NCBI RefSeq assembly: GCF_007655135.1
Contig: NC_045127.1
Coordinates: 6,767,001 to 6,831,000 of the forward strand
Reading direction: 5' to 3'
DNA length: 64,000 bases
From: Punica granatum
Taxonomy: Eukaryota; Streptophyta; Magnoliopsida; Myrtales; Lythraceae
The stretch's first letter is position 1; every line of letters begins with the position of its first letter. The notes beneath the pieces are model-generated. The model saw only the letters and a list, made by a program, of their open reading frames with translations, did not search any database and was not told the origin of the DNA. The position numbers and the translations under genes were made by a program. Positions 1 through 12,879 of the stretch are shown here, one piece after another.

Positions 1-819
1 CCGGATTTCGTGATATCCGTGATTTATTTCCTTATTGTATTCGGAGATATTTCCTTATTATATAGTCTTGTACTATGGGATAGATAGGTGACGGGATTAA
101 TTACTGGTAACATTTGGCACTCTTTCATTGCATTCCTTTGACCGATGGCTATATGTATGGAGACAACATATCAATGAAAGTTAACATAATCATTAGCAGA
201 AATCTTGATTTTGTACTACAAGTATCCTCCACCGGGTCCACCCATTCAGTCTGCGCATGCATTTCGTTCACAATAAAGATTGGTCCTGAGTCCTGATCAA
301 GAACGAGGTGTCTAACGAACTCCCAATCGACCTCCACGATGACATGACAGGATCCCAAGGTGCCACACGTGCCCTTTGGAGAAGTGGGTATTCAGTATAT
401 TTGCAGAGCTAATCTACGACACGGCACACGTCAACCCTATCGAATTGAATGCACTGCATGTTCCTCTTTGCTGATCTGTCTTTATCTTCGAACGTGTTGG
501 TCCGGTGAAGTGTAAACCGCAGATGAACCGGATCCGAAGGGTTCAGCCGTTGAGAGAACTCTCTTGAGACTCCACTTTTTCCCTCCTTTCCAAGCAGTCG
601 CATGACTTGTTCTGTCATCAACTTCCCCAACTATCCTCCCCCTGAATCAGAGACACTGTTAGTGCAGGAGCTTCTCCATACGGAGCTCTTGAGAATATCC
701 TAACTCAGAAAAATGTAACACTCACCCCTCTTAGAGTTGTAGTTTAGCTGTAGGCAGACTCGGTCGAACCCCTCGGATTCAGCGAACGTCTGCAGGCTAA
801 TTGTTGCCAAAGAATTAGT
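1..819. other. Left-edge flank and presumed 5' region of the MSL gene
   Basis: No gene can be assigned with confidence. On the minus strand about 149-358 is open and reads like ordinary protein (a stretch with VEVDWEFVRHLVLDQDSGP), which could be a transposon remnant or the end of a gene beyond the left edge; I do not recognise the family. The last 100-150 bases before 820 are the likely 5' untranslated region of the channel gene. Confidence 0.3.
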
Positions 820-3805
820 ATGGCTGATCCCCACGAACAAAAGCAAGTGGAAGTGGTGGGGCTCAGTGGCGACCGTAATGACCATGGCCATAACATCAAA
901 AGCCCGGAAGTAACTACCCCGAGAAGCGATGCTTGGCGTTCCGGTTCTCCAATGCTCAACCGCAAGACAAAGTCCAGGCTACTGGACCCTCCCGAGGAAC
1001 ACTTGCAGAGGTCGAACATTTTTTCGGGTGACTATTCTGGGCAAGTCGATGATGGCCACCAAGAAGACGACGGGGATTCGGATGACATACCCGAGGAATA
1101 CAAGAAGACCGAGCTCAACTTCTGGTTGGTTCTCCAAGTAGCGAGTCTTGTACTGATTATGGTGGCCTTAGTGTGCAGCCTTGCGATTCCGGAACTGGAG
1201 AGGCACAAGGTGTGGGATCTTCCGCTCTGGAAATGGGAACTGTTGGTTCTCGCTCTGATCTGCGGGCACCTGGTCTCTGCTTGGGCCATTAGGCTAATCG
1301 TGTTCTTGATCGAACGCAACGTCACACTGCGGAAACGGGTTCTATACTTTGTGTATGGTCTTAAGAAGTCTGCTCAGAACTGCCTGTGGCTCGGACTGGT
1401 CTTGCTGGTTTGGAACTGCATATTTAATCGCAAGGTCGAGAAGGAGACGAGGAGCAAGATTCTGCGGTACGTGACCAAGATCCTCTTATGCTTTTTGCTG
1501 GGCACGGTGATTTGGCTCCTTAAGACCTTCCTCGTCAGGGTCCTTGCCTCATCGTTCCAAGTGAACACGTTCTTCGAGCGGGTTCAGGTAATAACCGATG
1601 TGGGACAACATAATTCATGTAGCCCTCTTTTCATGGACAAGCGCAATAGGAATTTCTAAATAGAACGATCCTGGATCATTTTGTAGGAGTCTCTCTTTCA
1701 GCAATATGTGATCGAGACGCTCTCAGGGCCGCCACTGTTTGGAACCCGGAGCACCAACGAGGAGAAGGCAATGGCAGAGGTTGAGAAGCTACAGAATGCA
1801 GGGGCAAATGTTCCCTCCGACCTCAGGGGCTGCCTGATTCTGAATAGAGGAAAGCGCTCAGACGATGGCCGAGAAGGTAATATCCCAGTTGAGCAGCTGC
1901 GCAAGCTGAACCAGAGAAACATATCGGCTTGGAAGATGAAGAGGCTGATGAACATCATTCTGCATGGGTCTCTTTTGACTCTTGATGAGCAGATAATCGA
2001 TAAGCCTTCTGTAAAAGACGAGGCTTCAATACAGATCAGAAGCGAACGCGAGGCAGAAAAGACTGCCAGGAGGATATTCCGGAGAGTGGCCAAGCCCGGA
2101 TCAAGGTAATTGGTAGTCTCTCAGCTTCCTTTTTTTTTCCTCAAAAGCTCCCTAATAGAGAAGATTCACAAAAAAAAATACCAAATATCAGTCCTTAAAG
2201 CAATACGGTATGTCATGGAATGTGATTTCAAGTTCTACTATTCTTCATCTTTGACTATTTTCTATGCGGAAGGTACATTTATTTGGATAATGTCATGCGC
2301 TTCATGAGGGACGATGAAGCCTACAGAACAATGCATCTCCTTGAAGCAAAAGCTGACCATGAGGGAATCAGCAAGGAAGCTCTTAAAAATTGGATGGTAA
2401 GATAATGCCAACCGTCTTTTCTCCAGTTCATTCACACTTTTCCGTGTCGTAATTTGAATATACTATCTCATGAAACTAATTACCGGCAAGGGTCACGTAT
2501 AACTGCTTCATCCTGTGAACATATTATCTCTAGTCATGTTCTAGTTCTTTCCTCATTTTCCCAGGTAAATGCTTTTAGGGAGAGGAGAGCACTCGCCTTG
2601 TCCCTGATCGACACGAAAAAAGCTGTGGACAAGCTTCACCGTGTGCTGAACTTTATCGTGGCATTCATCATCATAATAATCTGTTTAAGTGTAATGCAAG
2701 TCGCTGTCACTCACTTCCTTCTCATCATAAGCTCCCAAGTTCTTGTGATGGCATTTGTTTTTGGGAGTACCTGCAAGAATCTGTTCGAGGCGGTCATTTT
2801 CTTGTTCGTAATACACCCTTTTGATGTGGGAGATCGTTGCGAAGTGGAAGGAGTCCAGGTAAACGTATCCTAGTGCAGACTGTCAAATTACAAGTTCCTT
2901 TCACATTACCTCATATCGACTCTCTATGTTGGCTCGCAGATGGTGGTCGAAGAAATAAATCTACTTACGACTGTGTTTCTGAGGTATGACAAGCTAAAGA
3001 TCATATATCCCAACAGTGTTTTGATGACCAAACCCATTGGTAACTACTATCGAAGCCCGGATATGGGAGATGCCGTCGACTTCTCCATTCACATTGCAAC
3101 TCCATTCGAAAAGGTCAAGATCATGAAGGAGAGAATAGTAAGGTATGATCAATATTGAATCACACTGGTTTCAGTTTCCCTCTCGCTGGTGCACCGGATT
3201 ATCTTGATGGGCCTGGACTGAAAAATCTGGCCACGAAAGTCGGCGATATTAGCCTGGCCACATCGAGACTATATTGCAGCAAATGCGCATCATCTTATTC
3301 GGCTTTAATTATGTTCCATTGGGTGGGCTGGCATAGGACTTCAGGCTCAACCATGGACATGGCCAAACTTGGGCTAGGCCTTGTAAATTGGCCTGATTTC
3401 TGCCGGGATATGATCCTCTGGTCTATTACTTGGACATAAGAGTTTAGGGTGCATATTAACCATTCATTTATTTCCTGTTTTTCAAATCCTAGGTACATTG
3501 AGAACAAGAGCGACCACTGGCAGCCTGCTCCGACGCTGGCGATGAGGGAGATTGAAGGTCTGAATAGAGTGATGATGTCGGTTTGGCTCTCACACAGGAT
3601 GAATCATGAGGACGTGGTCGAGAGATATGCGAGGAGAGCCCTCTTGGTTGAAGAGATGGTAAGAATCTTCAAGGAACTCAATATTGAGTACCGCTTGCTG
3701 CCCCTGGATGTGTATATCAGGAGTATTGCAGATAGGAGCCCTGATCATCGACATCCTTCAAATGAGACAATCTGTAGTGAAACCGATGACTTCCTAGGAT
3801 ATTAG
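820..3805 (+). CDS. MscS-like mechanosensitive ion channel (MSL4/5/6/8/10 group)
   Basis: Mechanically gated anion-preferring channel of the plant plasma-membrane MSL class. Six exons: 820-1587, 1702-2105, 2273-2396, 2565-2858, 2940-3142, 3493-3805; the joined frame is 2106 nt, 701 residues, close to family length. The N-terminal 95 or so residues are soluble and acidic (QEDDGDSDDI near 81-90), followed by hydrophobic helices from about 101 (FWLVLQVASLVLIMVALVCS), three more in exon 1 and two in exon 4. The MscS core is clear: FVFGSTCKNLFEAVIF, then HPFDVGDRCEVEG, NLLTTVFL and IYPNSVL, ending in the C-terminal soluble vestibule. All introns are GT..AG; exons 2/3 and 5/6 both split an Arg codon as AG|G. 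The start at 820 is the first Met of the open frame. A 350-bp intron 5 contains an unrelated open frame. A long A-run follows the stop. The subfamily member is not resolved. Confidence 0.93.
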
Positions 3806-4499
3806 GCTGTGAGATAAAAAAAAAAAAAAAAAAATTTAATAGCCAATTACGTGTTAAAAGGAAAATCAGTTCATGCCAGTAATTTTCCGTACCGATTCCG
3901 AAGAAGGGCTTTTCTAGATTTGATATCTCGATGGTTGGATGGAAATTGTATGTCCATGAGGGTATAGAGCAAAAATCGAAGCTTCAAAATTGTAACATGA
4001 TGACAAGATAAGAAAACACGACAACAGACAGTTTAGTGGACTATCATATCATATGCTGCACCTTTGAAGGAAAATATCTTCAGCCTATTGAATGGACCCG
4101 GACGAGTCTAATAAACATCCAATAAATCTTAAGCGACGAAAATATTCCATCATTTTCACTTTAAATCATCATCTCCATCATCTTCACAATGCAAAAACAT
4201 AATCTTTTTCTTCTTTTTTAAAACCAATCATCCTCTTCCATTCATCGTACTTCTAATGTCCGCCTTTAAAATAAGAAACAACACGTTACGTTCGGATTCA
4301 TAATCAGCGAGCTCCGCCACTCAAATTCAAGAACAAGGAGCTGGCTACGCCCTGATTTATAAGCAGCCGTAAGAGATATTCCCTGTAAGCGATGACATGT
4401 AACATCGGAACACGCTTTGCACAAGAAACGGAAAGGATCAATGTATGGTCGTGTAACCGACTATGCGCGCTACATTGTCGTAATTATTATCGTCATCAT

Positions 4500-4806
4500 C
4501 AATCTAGTATGGAATTTAATTTATCCTCATGGCAAAACATTATATGCCACGTAGGACGGGAGATCATGTGAACCCGCCAACCGGAGAGATTCTTAACGGA
4601 TAACCCGATATCTTCTTCCCTCACTCACTCCCTCACTCGCTCGTCATCCATTCCATTATCCCTTCCACATAACCTACCCGCCATTTTCAGCCACACAAAA
4701 CCCTCTCCTTCCCCTTTAAACTCCTCTCCTCCCCTTCCGATTAAACTCCCCAAACGCAGAGAAATCCCCTCCCGCAGAGTAGAGAAGAAAAGGGTTCTGC
4801 CTTAAA
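4500..4806 (+). promoter_or_regulatory. Plastocyanin promoter and 5' leader with light-type elements
   Basis: Upstream of the plastocyanin start the sequence shows an ACGT-core box (GCCACGTA, 4546-4553), an I-box type GGATAA (4598-4603) and the same motif inverted (TTATCC, 4521-4526), followed by a C/T-rich leader. These motifs are common in light-responsive photosynthesis promoters; function here is inferred. No clear TATA box was fixed. The spacer 3806-4499 shows no gene. Confidence 0.45.
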
Positions 4807-5316
4807 ATGGCCGCCGTCACCTCCGCCGCCGTCGCCGTCCCCTCATTCACAGGCCTCAAGGCAGCCTCCAAGCCCGCCGCCGTGGCCGCTAGGATCCCTG
4901 CCCCATCCTCCGCCGCCCCTAGGCTCGCCGTCCGGGCGTCACTCAGGGACGCGGTCGGGGCCGCCGTCGTGGCCACCGCCGCCTCCGCAGCCCTCGCCGC
5001 CGGAAACGCCTCGGCCTTAACGGTGCTGCTCGGCAGCGGCGACGGGGGCCTCGTGTTCGAGCCCAGGGAGTTCTCGGTCGCCCCGGGCGAGAAGATCGAG
5101 TTCAAGAACAACGCCGGGTTCCCTCACAACGTGGTGTTCGACGAGGACGAGGTGCCCCCCGGCGTCGATGCAGGCAAGATCTCCATGCCGGAGGAGGACC
5201 TGCTCAACGCCCCCGGTGAGGTCTACTCCGTCACCCTGACGGAGAAAGGGGACTACAAATTCTACTGCGCTCCCCACCAAGGGGCCGGCATGGTCGGGAA
5301 AGTCACCGTCAATTAA
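4807..5316 (+). CDS. PETE: Plastocyanin precursor, chloroplast thylakoid lumen
   Basis: Blue copper protein carrying electrons from cytochrome b6f to photosystem I. One exon, 169 residues. Residues 1-about 70 form a bipartite transit peptide: an Ala/Ser/Pro-rich stromal part, then a twin-Arg-free hydrophobic lumenal part ([21 protein letters not shown]) ending in an Ala-x-Ala type site. Mature protein 71-169 is 99 residues, the usual length. Copper ligands are all present: His107, Cys154, His157 and Met162, equal to H37, C84, H87 and M92 of the mature protein, in the blocks [14 protein letters not shown] and [17 protein letters not shown]-rich at third positions, unlike its AT-rich surroundings. 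Convergent with the PLD gene; the two stop codons lie 372 bp apart. The start is the only Met giving a full transit peptide. Confidence 0.97.
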   Translation: MAAVTSAAVAVPSFTGLKAASKPAAVAARIPAPSSAAPRLAVRASLRDAVGAAVVATAASAALAAGNASALTVLLGSGDGGLVFEPREFSVAPGEKIEFKNNAGFPHNVVFDEDEVPPGVDAGKISMPEEDLLNAPGEVYSVTLTEKGDYKFYCAPHQGAGMVGKVTVN

Positions 5317-5688
5317 TTTCATCAGCTTCCGCTTGCTGAATGTTTGGACACTTTTTTTTTCCCCGCTTAATAAAGTTAGAGCTTCATCGTGTAAGATGTG
5401 TATAATGCCTTGGCGGACAAGAGAATGTATGAAACCGAATGGCTTCCTGTTCATCTCGCATTTCCGTCTTGCAAAATCGCGTAAGATCCATGAAAATGTT
5501 TGGTATGAAGGAACATGATGCAAGGATTTGGCCGAACGGAAAGAGGGTCCCGGACCGACATGAAGAAAATCGACAGAAGTCGAGTAATATTTGATTGTTC
5601 ATTTGAGGGCAGTAATGTGCAAATAATGTACAATTCTGAGAATGTATAAAGGAACAAAACAACAGGGTATAAACACCCCCGAAGTCTC

Positions 5689-8600
5689 TTATGTCGTCAA
5701 AGCATCGGGAAGTGTCGTGCGAGAACCGAGCACCTTCCCGCCGACGTCGGGGAAGGTCTCGTGTCCAGGTAAGGGGCTTACCTTACCGTCTGCATCGACC
5801 TCAATGGGATACTTGAGGAGATGGCCCTGTAATCTTGTGAATTCCTCGGCAGTGAACTTCTTCCAGTTATCTTGTGCAATCTTGTTCACACTCCTCACGC
5901 AGGACAGATCTTCGGGTTCCTTGAAGCAGTCTTCTAGTATGCCCAAGTGCTCTGCCCACAATGACATCCTGTACCCGTATATCTGCAAATAATCGACTTG
6001 AATCGCATTATTTTTCTTTATCGTGATCTAGTTCTCGTTACTGTTAATACTATTGTTGATAGAAACCTGGCCGTGTGGCCGTTTTTTTTCTCCGCTCTGT
6101 ATATGTTGGGGCTGATAGGCTCCCATTGCAATCTCGGTGTCTCTCGAACCGGCCATTGAACGTTGGTTAATATTCGCCGATCCTATTATCACGTACTCAT
6201 CATCCACTATCATTCCCTTGGCATGGACGTATATCATAAATCTTTGAAACTTTTGAGAAGCCAAAACCTGACCAAAAGAAAAGTGAACAACATAGCTATT
6301 GCGAGGCTTTTGCTTAACGTAATGAACAACATATAACTATTGCAAGCCAAATCGTATTTTGGAGGAATTTACGATAGCTGTAGATGAAATCAACATAACC
6401 ATTGCATTGCTTTTGCTTACCGTAGTGTTGCCATTTGATGTCTGATCAGTTTTGTGATTTAACATCTCGTTGGGCAGTTGTTCGCGATTCCCTAGGCAAT
6501 AAAAGTTTAGATAGTCACAGGGATGAGAATTCTCGTGATTATTTGAGGAGCTTAATGCCTCTGCTATGATTTCGTACATCATCTGCATTGTCTGTCCCTG
6601 CGAAATCAATGTCGAGAAAGTTGCAAATACCAGCTCTCAAGTGTTCGATTTAATTTAAATGTTAAAAGAAAAGCGCAACGCAGGTATTTCACCGAGTTAC
6701 CTGCCAATAGAGAATTTCTTGGACGGAAGCAGAGGAAGGGACTCCCTCAGGCCACATAGGGATCACGATGTAGACCGCAAATCTTTCGTTTGCTCTAATT
6801 TTGCTCGCAGTCTTTAGCGCAAGTTCCATTGGGATCAGATTGTCAGCACCTAAACAAACACACAAGGGATCCAAAGAAAGATGTTTTTACAACGGAAATT
6901 ACTGATCAGGGCGAGCTAACTCGAAGAAGAAAAGCAAGTTCCAGTGGATAGAATTGAATAATTGTCGATACCGGGTCGAACCTGCGATCTTATAAGAGGG
7001 CCAAGCATATGAAGACCCGAGAAAATACTGATTCTCGATATAAATGAAATTTTGTGCAGACCTGATTGCTTGAATGTAAGCTGTCTGAATACTCTTATCT
7101 ATTACCAGATTCTTCGCACAGACAAGGTTCTGCAAGATGGTAAAAATGAAATAGGACTCAACACACTCATTCTGAGGATGCCAAATATCAGTCTGAATAT
7201 TTGGTAAGAAGTTTGACCTGAGATTCTGCAGCAAAAACATCTTTGGGGAAGCCTTGCAGTGAACCGGAATCAATCGACCGGAATATCTGTTGGTGTCGGA
7301 GATATTCTGGTTACTGGAGCAGGCTAAAGAAGATCAAATTCAATTGTTTTGGACCCTGTGAGATTTCAAGCAATTACCTGAACATGCCAATTTTCGGGAT
7401 CATCCTCCTTGGAAACCCATAAACTGGGATCGTCTACTGTGGTAGAAGGAGAAGGGCTCAGTATCCATGAGATCCTTTCTATCTTTATTAAAGCGTCGTC
7501 GTGCCACCGAGTAACCTTCTTGAAACGTTCTCTGAACTCTGACCATGCTGTTGCCCTTCTCCATCGCTGCTCAAAGTTCTTTAGCACATCGTAAGCAGCA
7601 GGACCCTCGATCTTGCAGTGCAAGTCATGCCATGGTTGCCTCGGCCCTTTAGTCCCAGCCTATATGAAGGGACAAAAGCGTGAAGATCAAATCTTACATT
7701 ACTAAGTCAATATTAGATTCTCTGCAGCTGAAGCCTTAGTACAGCTTCATGCACTTAACACCTAAGATAGAGCAATTATCATAAGATCGAGTCGTTTCCC
7801 ACGACATGAAGCAGTCAGCTGGTTTCTATAATGCTAAGTATTGTCCTCAGTTCTGAAATTAATAGGTTTTTCCAAACCCAACAGATTATCCTTAGGGCCG
7901 ACAACAGACACTCACAGAAAAAGTGGGATTATGGTAATCGTTTTCGTAAATGGTGTCAAGATCCCGAAAGAGGCGGTGTTCAGGAGTGTCATAACGGCCA
8001 TCACAGAGGTCCAGGCCTCCTATAAAAGCAGTAATGTTCCTGTTGTTTCCACGTGCTTGTGTGTCCACAATCACACATTTCTGGTGATGAGTAAATAAAG
8101 TCCCGACAACCTGAAATGTACAACGAAAACCAGAAGATAGTTTAAAGACACGAATCGAGCGAACATGAGACGTGCCTTCTCCACTATTGATCTCACATAA
8201 TCCGGAGAAAGAAAACAATGTCTCTCCCACCCCCCACCCCCCAGTTAAGCTTCATCTAGCAGAGCAGGCCTAATATGAAGTATTTATTGATCTGCATTTT
8301 ACGTTGTCATTCATAATTTCAGTTATCTTATATACGTTCCTCTGCTATTAGGGTGCAAGAAATTCTTCGTGACGCTTAATGAAACTTCAGGTGAGGAGTC
8401 CACAACTGTGGTATTCAATAGATTATGCTCATAAAGGCTGTCATCAAGAGAGCGATTTCATTGCCACGAACATCTAAAGGCAAATAAAATGTCAGGAACA
8501 TTCTTCAGGAAGTTTGAAACGAACAGCATTGACATAGAAAAAGCAAGAGAAGACTGGACCATGGTATAATTAGGCATGCCTGTTGCTTGAAAATGCTAAG

Positions 8601-9894
8601 CTTACTGCTGGCATAGCGGGGGGACAGCACGCAAGTAACAGACGAGTGCTTAAAGAACTTCCGAGTTTCCTCGTCATGTGTCTGCATCACTCCCGCCTGC
8701 AGAGGGAATAGGAAAACCCCAGCAGGCCCAGATTATAGTAAGTGATTATTCAGTAAATGAATGTAACAGAAAATTAAGTCGGACATGCTCCCAATCAATC
8801 AATCAATACCCAACAGGTTATCACGACAAAGAACTTAGAACTGTAATCTGAGATGATAAGGGAATAATCCTACACTATTATACCAAGAAGAGTCTCTAGA
8901 ATTGACTGCTAAAAACGAATATCGGCGAAGTATCACCAGTCAGAAGCCGAGATCGATTTACCGTATTGATGAAGAACTTGCTGTGGGAGGTCTTGTCATC
9001 CCAAACCAAGAGCAGAACTCTCACTCCTTCCTGAGACTTATACTTCAAAAGCTCCCCGAGGTTCAAGTTCCCTCCACTGGGGACTTCCCTTGTGGGCTCC
9101 CTCACCAGCTTCACCTTATGATAGACCGACCAGCCTACGATATAGATCAAATGATGAGCCTCCAGGATAGCGTGGCAGATATCTTCCCAGCAGTTCTCGT
9201 GTTTGAACAGCTTCCCATTCCCGAGCTCGATACTCGGCGAATGTGAATCCGCCACGTGGGCATCCTGGTACAGGGTCACCGACCCACCCCGCCTCATCGG
9301 GAAGTAGCAGTTCTTGATCCCGAAGTTTTCGGGATCTGCCCGAATGCCCCTCGTGTACAGGGCACTGTCCTGGCAGGGAGTGAATCTCATCTCGAGGCGG
9401 AGAGCGCAGTCGGGCTTCGGGGGCTTACCATTGGCGCCAATTATCGGGAACCACCCCTCGACGGGCTCCCCGGATACAAGAGCCGGGCTCGAGGGGACTG
9501 TCGCGACGCCGATCATTTCCGCCCCGAACATGTCGTCGTCCTTCACGTGGAACTCGATGTGGGCAGCTGGATGGGCCAGCGGGACCTGGAACCGCTCGTT
9601 CCAGATGGGGTCCTGGGAGTTCGGGATGACGCGGGTGCGAGCGACCGTGGCCCCTGCCAGGCAGACGGCCACATAGGGGTCGCTGGTGATGATCTTGCCG
9701 AGGTGGGGCCGCCGTCCGCCGGAGCCGGAGAAGGGCTTGCGGCAGGAGCCGAAAGCAGTAAAGCAGCGGCGGAGGCGCTCGGAGACGAGGTCCATATTTG
9801 GGAGGCGCCTGGCCTCCGCGATCTTCAGCTGGAGGTCGCCGTGGAGGAACACCGTGGAGGCTGCGGAGTCGGGCGGCGAATGGTCTCCCGCCAT
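5689..9894 (-). CDS. PLDDELTA: Phospholipase D delta
   Basis: Hydrolyses membrane phospholipids to phosphatidic acid; the delta class is oleate-stimulated, plasma-membrane and microtubule associated, and acts in stress signalling. Ten exons, in coding order 9894-8962, 8696-8580, 8110-7916, 7659-7378, 7286-7218, 7129-6982, 6849-6701, 6597-6421, 6267-6067, 5982-5689; 2565 nt, 854 residues. An N-terminal C2 domain (about 14-165) contains [15 protein letters not shown] and ITSDPYV. Both catalytic HxKxxxxD motifs are intact: H359/K361/D366 (HHQKCVIVD) and H705/K707/D712 (HAKGMIVDD). The segment [10 protein letters not shown] and the C-terminal [10 protein letters not shown] are typical. Intron 2 appears to use a GC donor (CAG|GCATGC at 8579-8578), since no GT fits the conserved frame. 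Assignment to delta rests on overall resemblance; the gene leaves no doubt as a C2-PLD. Confidence 0.95.
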
Positions 9895-10020
9895 TGGTCG
9901 GAAAAGGGCTCTCTCTCTCTCTCTCTGTGCACAAATCTGTGTGCCTCTGGGAAAGTCTGAGCTCAGAATGAGAAACGGTTACTGAAGAGATTTGAGAACT
10001 CCGAGGTTTGGTGTTTTGTG

Positions 10021-10033
10021 AACTGGCAGAGAA

Positions 10034-10066
<33 letters not shown>

Positions 10067-10072
10067 AGGGGA
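10021..10072. repeat. (GA)n microsatellite upstream of PLD delta
   Basis: A GA run in the presumed 5' leader or proximal promoter of the minus-strand PLD gene, read as CT on the coding strand. A shorter (CT)n tract lies at about 9908-9927, just before the start codon. Pyrimidine-rich leaders are common in plant genes. Confidence 0.8.
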
Positions 10073-11336
10073 AGAAGTGAAGGAAGAGTAGATGCATGAT
10101 TTCCAGCCATTAATGAGCTTACAGTAAATAAATAAATAAAAAGTTGCTTTGACTCTTACGTTAGAACACGGTTGAAGTTTTGAGTTTGATGGTCGTTGGG
10201 ATATGAAGAAAAGCTGAACAGCTTTTTCATCAGTGAGGCTACCAAACTATGAGTTTCAGCGGATTCTCCTCCGTGAGACCGTTACATAACACGACCAGAA
10301 AGAAATCTACGAACATCACCTGCCATTTTTTGTCCCCGGTCCGATGAACTCGAATGTTCCTCGTTGGGTCTTTTTAATCTGATGAAGATCATATATACCT
10401 CAGGACTAGGAAGATGGAGCTCATCAGTCAAGTCAAATGTTGAATTAAATATTCAATGTGTGTTATTCATTCACTCGAGTAACAATTAATTAATTAAAAT
10501 AAAAGTGAGTGAAAATTTATGGGATCACGTAGATGAAATTTTATTAGATGATATACGGCCACTTGACTGAGCAACGCTCCCTCAATACTATGATAATTTT
10601 TGGCGGCTGAAGGGATAAGAAATGAAGTGAGTGGCTTCCGCATGAATTTTTTTTTACCATAAATGGGAAGGCTGGCCAAGTTTGACTCTTTTCTACCACA
10701 AATAGGAAGACTGCTCTGCTGATTATGTTTCTTTCTTAAGCTTATGTGTTAGAGGGAGCTTATTCGGTTTCGGACCGGAACTAGTCAAGTTAAACACAGT
10801 CAATTGCAAAACGAAGTGAAGTAAAGCCAGTTGATTATGTTATATTTCTAGTCGACTATGTTTAATTGGACCGATTTCACTCCAGGACTGAATAAATTTT
10901 CGATGTTAGATCTCATTAGGAATTAGGTAAGTTGCCGAGAGAGGTCTGGTTGACATCCCTCCCCCCCCCCTATTGATATAGCTGTCTTGTGAGACAAAGA
11001 CTTGTTACTTTTCCATGCACATTAAGCATTTTTACATGATAACAAATTGTCCCTTATCACCTATATGTCGCCAGATTCCAAAAAAGCTTTTATGTGGCGA
11101 GATTAATATATATATTACACTATATAACTTAACGTTGATAAATATTCTTAAATTTATCTCAATGTCGATTTATTACTTGAAGTATCCCAACATTACTAAT
11201 TTGATATCATCATTTATTCCTATGAGATAGTTGGTAAAACAAAAATAGCAACGTTGGAAAATCTCAAGCGAAAAATCAACGTTGCGATAGATCTAAAAAT
11301 ATATGTCAATGTTAGGTTATATAGCGCAATAAACAA

Positions 11337-11367
<31 letters not shown>

Positions 11368-11570
11368 TATTCTTCCTCATATGTATTTCCGTCATTAAAA
11401 ATTCATCAAATAGTTTGCAGAGGATCAGACGATTTTTTTTTAAGGAAATCAAAGATGCTCTCGTAGTGGCATTTGGATCAATTCTTTGTAACGCCTCACA
11501 TTTCACAAAAATTTTGATTTAATGACATAGGAAATCCAACAAAAGTCCGCTCCAACTAATCAGATGCAGG
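10073..11570. other. AT-rich intergenic region
   Basis: No gene seen. It contains a 10-base C run near 10967-10976 and an (AT)n microsatellite at about 11344-11370. Open frames here are short and biased by the AT composition. Confidence 0.5.
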
Positions 11571-12080
11571 AGCTCTTCCTGAGTCGTCCAACCTCAGCAT
11601 CAAACACCCCAATTAAACTTCAAATCCATGGTATATTCCTATAACATTTTCAAGCGAAAAAAAAAGAGTATATCCCAATATTAAAATACTAAAACCTTTA
11701 ATAAGAAAACCATAGATGTGCAGCACCTCACGTCGCGTTTGTCTTTTGATCTGATGTTAATGCAATGTGAAATGAAAATTGTATGCATATTATATGATTT
11801 GGTGTCCGAAAGCACGTTATTTATTCGATAATATATTATTTAGATCTTCCTTAAAAGGGCGGAAGTTACTTATGGATGCACAACGGTATCATACCAAACG
11901 TTCATTGTTGAGCATGTTAATTTGCAATTGGATCTGCATTTGATTTGATTTGATTGGACCACCCCAACTATTTTTTTATTTCTTTATTTCTCAGTGTATT
12001 CCTTCCTTTATATAATGACCATAATTAAATAATTATCATGAGAAAATTGATATTTTAAAATGTAAATAATTACAATATTA
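11570..12080. repeat. Diverged duplicate spacer, copy 1
   Basis: Blocks here recur in the same order at 14150-15130: the stretch before AAACCTTTAATAAGAAAACC, the Cac-rich CTCACGTCGCG neighbourhood, the TTAATGCAATGTGAA block and GCATTTGATTTGATTTGATTGG. Similarity is patchy, with insertions in the second copy. This suggests an older duplication of the DNA around SMT2 copy A. Confidence 0.5.
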
Positions 12081-12294
12081 AATTATATAAATATATATTT
12101 CTAGCAAAAAAATGATATAGATATATATTAAAATGAATTGCTACAACGTACGAAATTTTAAAAATTATTTATGATTTATCATTTAAATATATTTTATAAA
12201 TGTGAATTAATTATATATATATATATTTACAATTACTTCATTATTTTAATATACATGTATTTAACTTTATATATATATATATAGGTATATAAAC

Positions 12295-12485
12295 TCCAAT
12301 GGATTTAGTCTAGTGGTTAAGGATGAGTTCATGTATCCATTGATTGTTGGTTCGAGAACACTTGGGACCACAGAAACTCCATTAGTGTGATTACATGTTC
12401 CATATGCCGCAGGAAATAACGAGCCTCGATAAATTAGTCAGGCGAAATTCAGAAACCCTGATGTAGAGAAAAATACCAGACTCAG
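12295..12485 (+). mobile_element. tRNA-derived SINE-like unit
   Basis: An A-box-like stretch (TAGTCTAGTGGTTAAGG, about 12306-12322) is followed about 27 bases later by a B-box-like GGTTCGAGAAC (12349-12359), the internal RNA polymerase III promoter layout of tRNA-derived SINEs. No intact tRNA cloverleaf is visible and the 3' end is not defined. Confidence 0.5.
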
Positions 12486-12879
12486 AATATTCCCCCACCG
12501 GGACGAATCTCACTCAATGGATACTCGATCTCCTTCTATTATTGTCTTCTACTTCTCGTAGACTCGCTAATTTCACGTGTTTGACTGTCATTGTTCTGAA
12601 TGTCCTGGACCAAGGAAACCGAGGTCAGTGAGGACTCGGGAAGGTTTCTCGAAAAATCCCCTCCGATGCTCAAGTTAGAGTCTTACTAGAGAGAGGATTA
12701 AATTCACAATATATGAATAGTGAACTTAATTAGTACCTGAGTGTAGGATTGGTATTTATGGAGATTGTGCCTGAGCTATTCTAGGCATGTTCGATCATTA
12801 TTTAGGCTTGGGTTGGGTCCATTAAATCAGACCAAGTCTATTCGTCTGCAATCGTCCAGTCTCATCCCACTCGATAGAG

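Noticed and set aside
3155..3439. 94-codon frame between exons 5 and 6 of the MSL gene
   Set aside because: The conserved protein joins AG|G across 3142-3493 with good splice sites, so this is intron sequence.
5017..5523. Long minus-strand frame over plastocyanin
   Set aside because: Shadow of the GC-rich plastocyanin coding strand; no family features.
9256..9960. 234-codon plus-strand frame over PLD exon 1
   Set aside because: Antisense shadow of a GC-rich exon that encodes the C2 domain on the other strand.
10024..10072. CRISPR-like or other spaced repeat arrays
   Set aside because: All tandem arrays in the window are simple microsatellites without spacers, as expected for plant DNA.
12306..12360. 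tRNA gene
   Set aside because: A and B boxes are present but the stems do not form a tRNA cloverleaf; better explained as a SINE.
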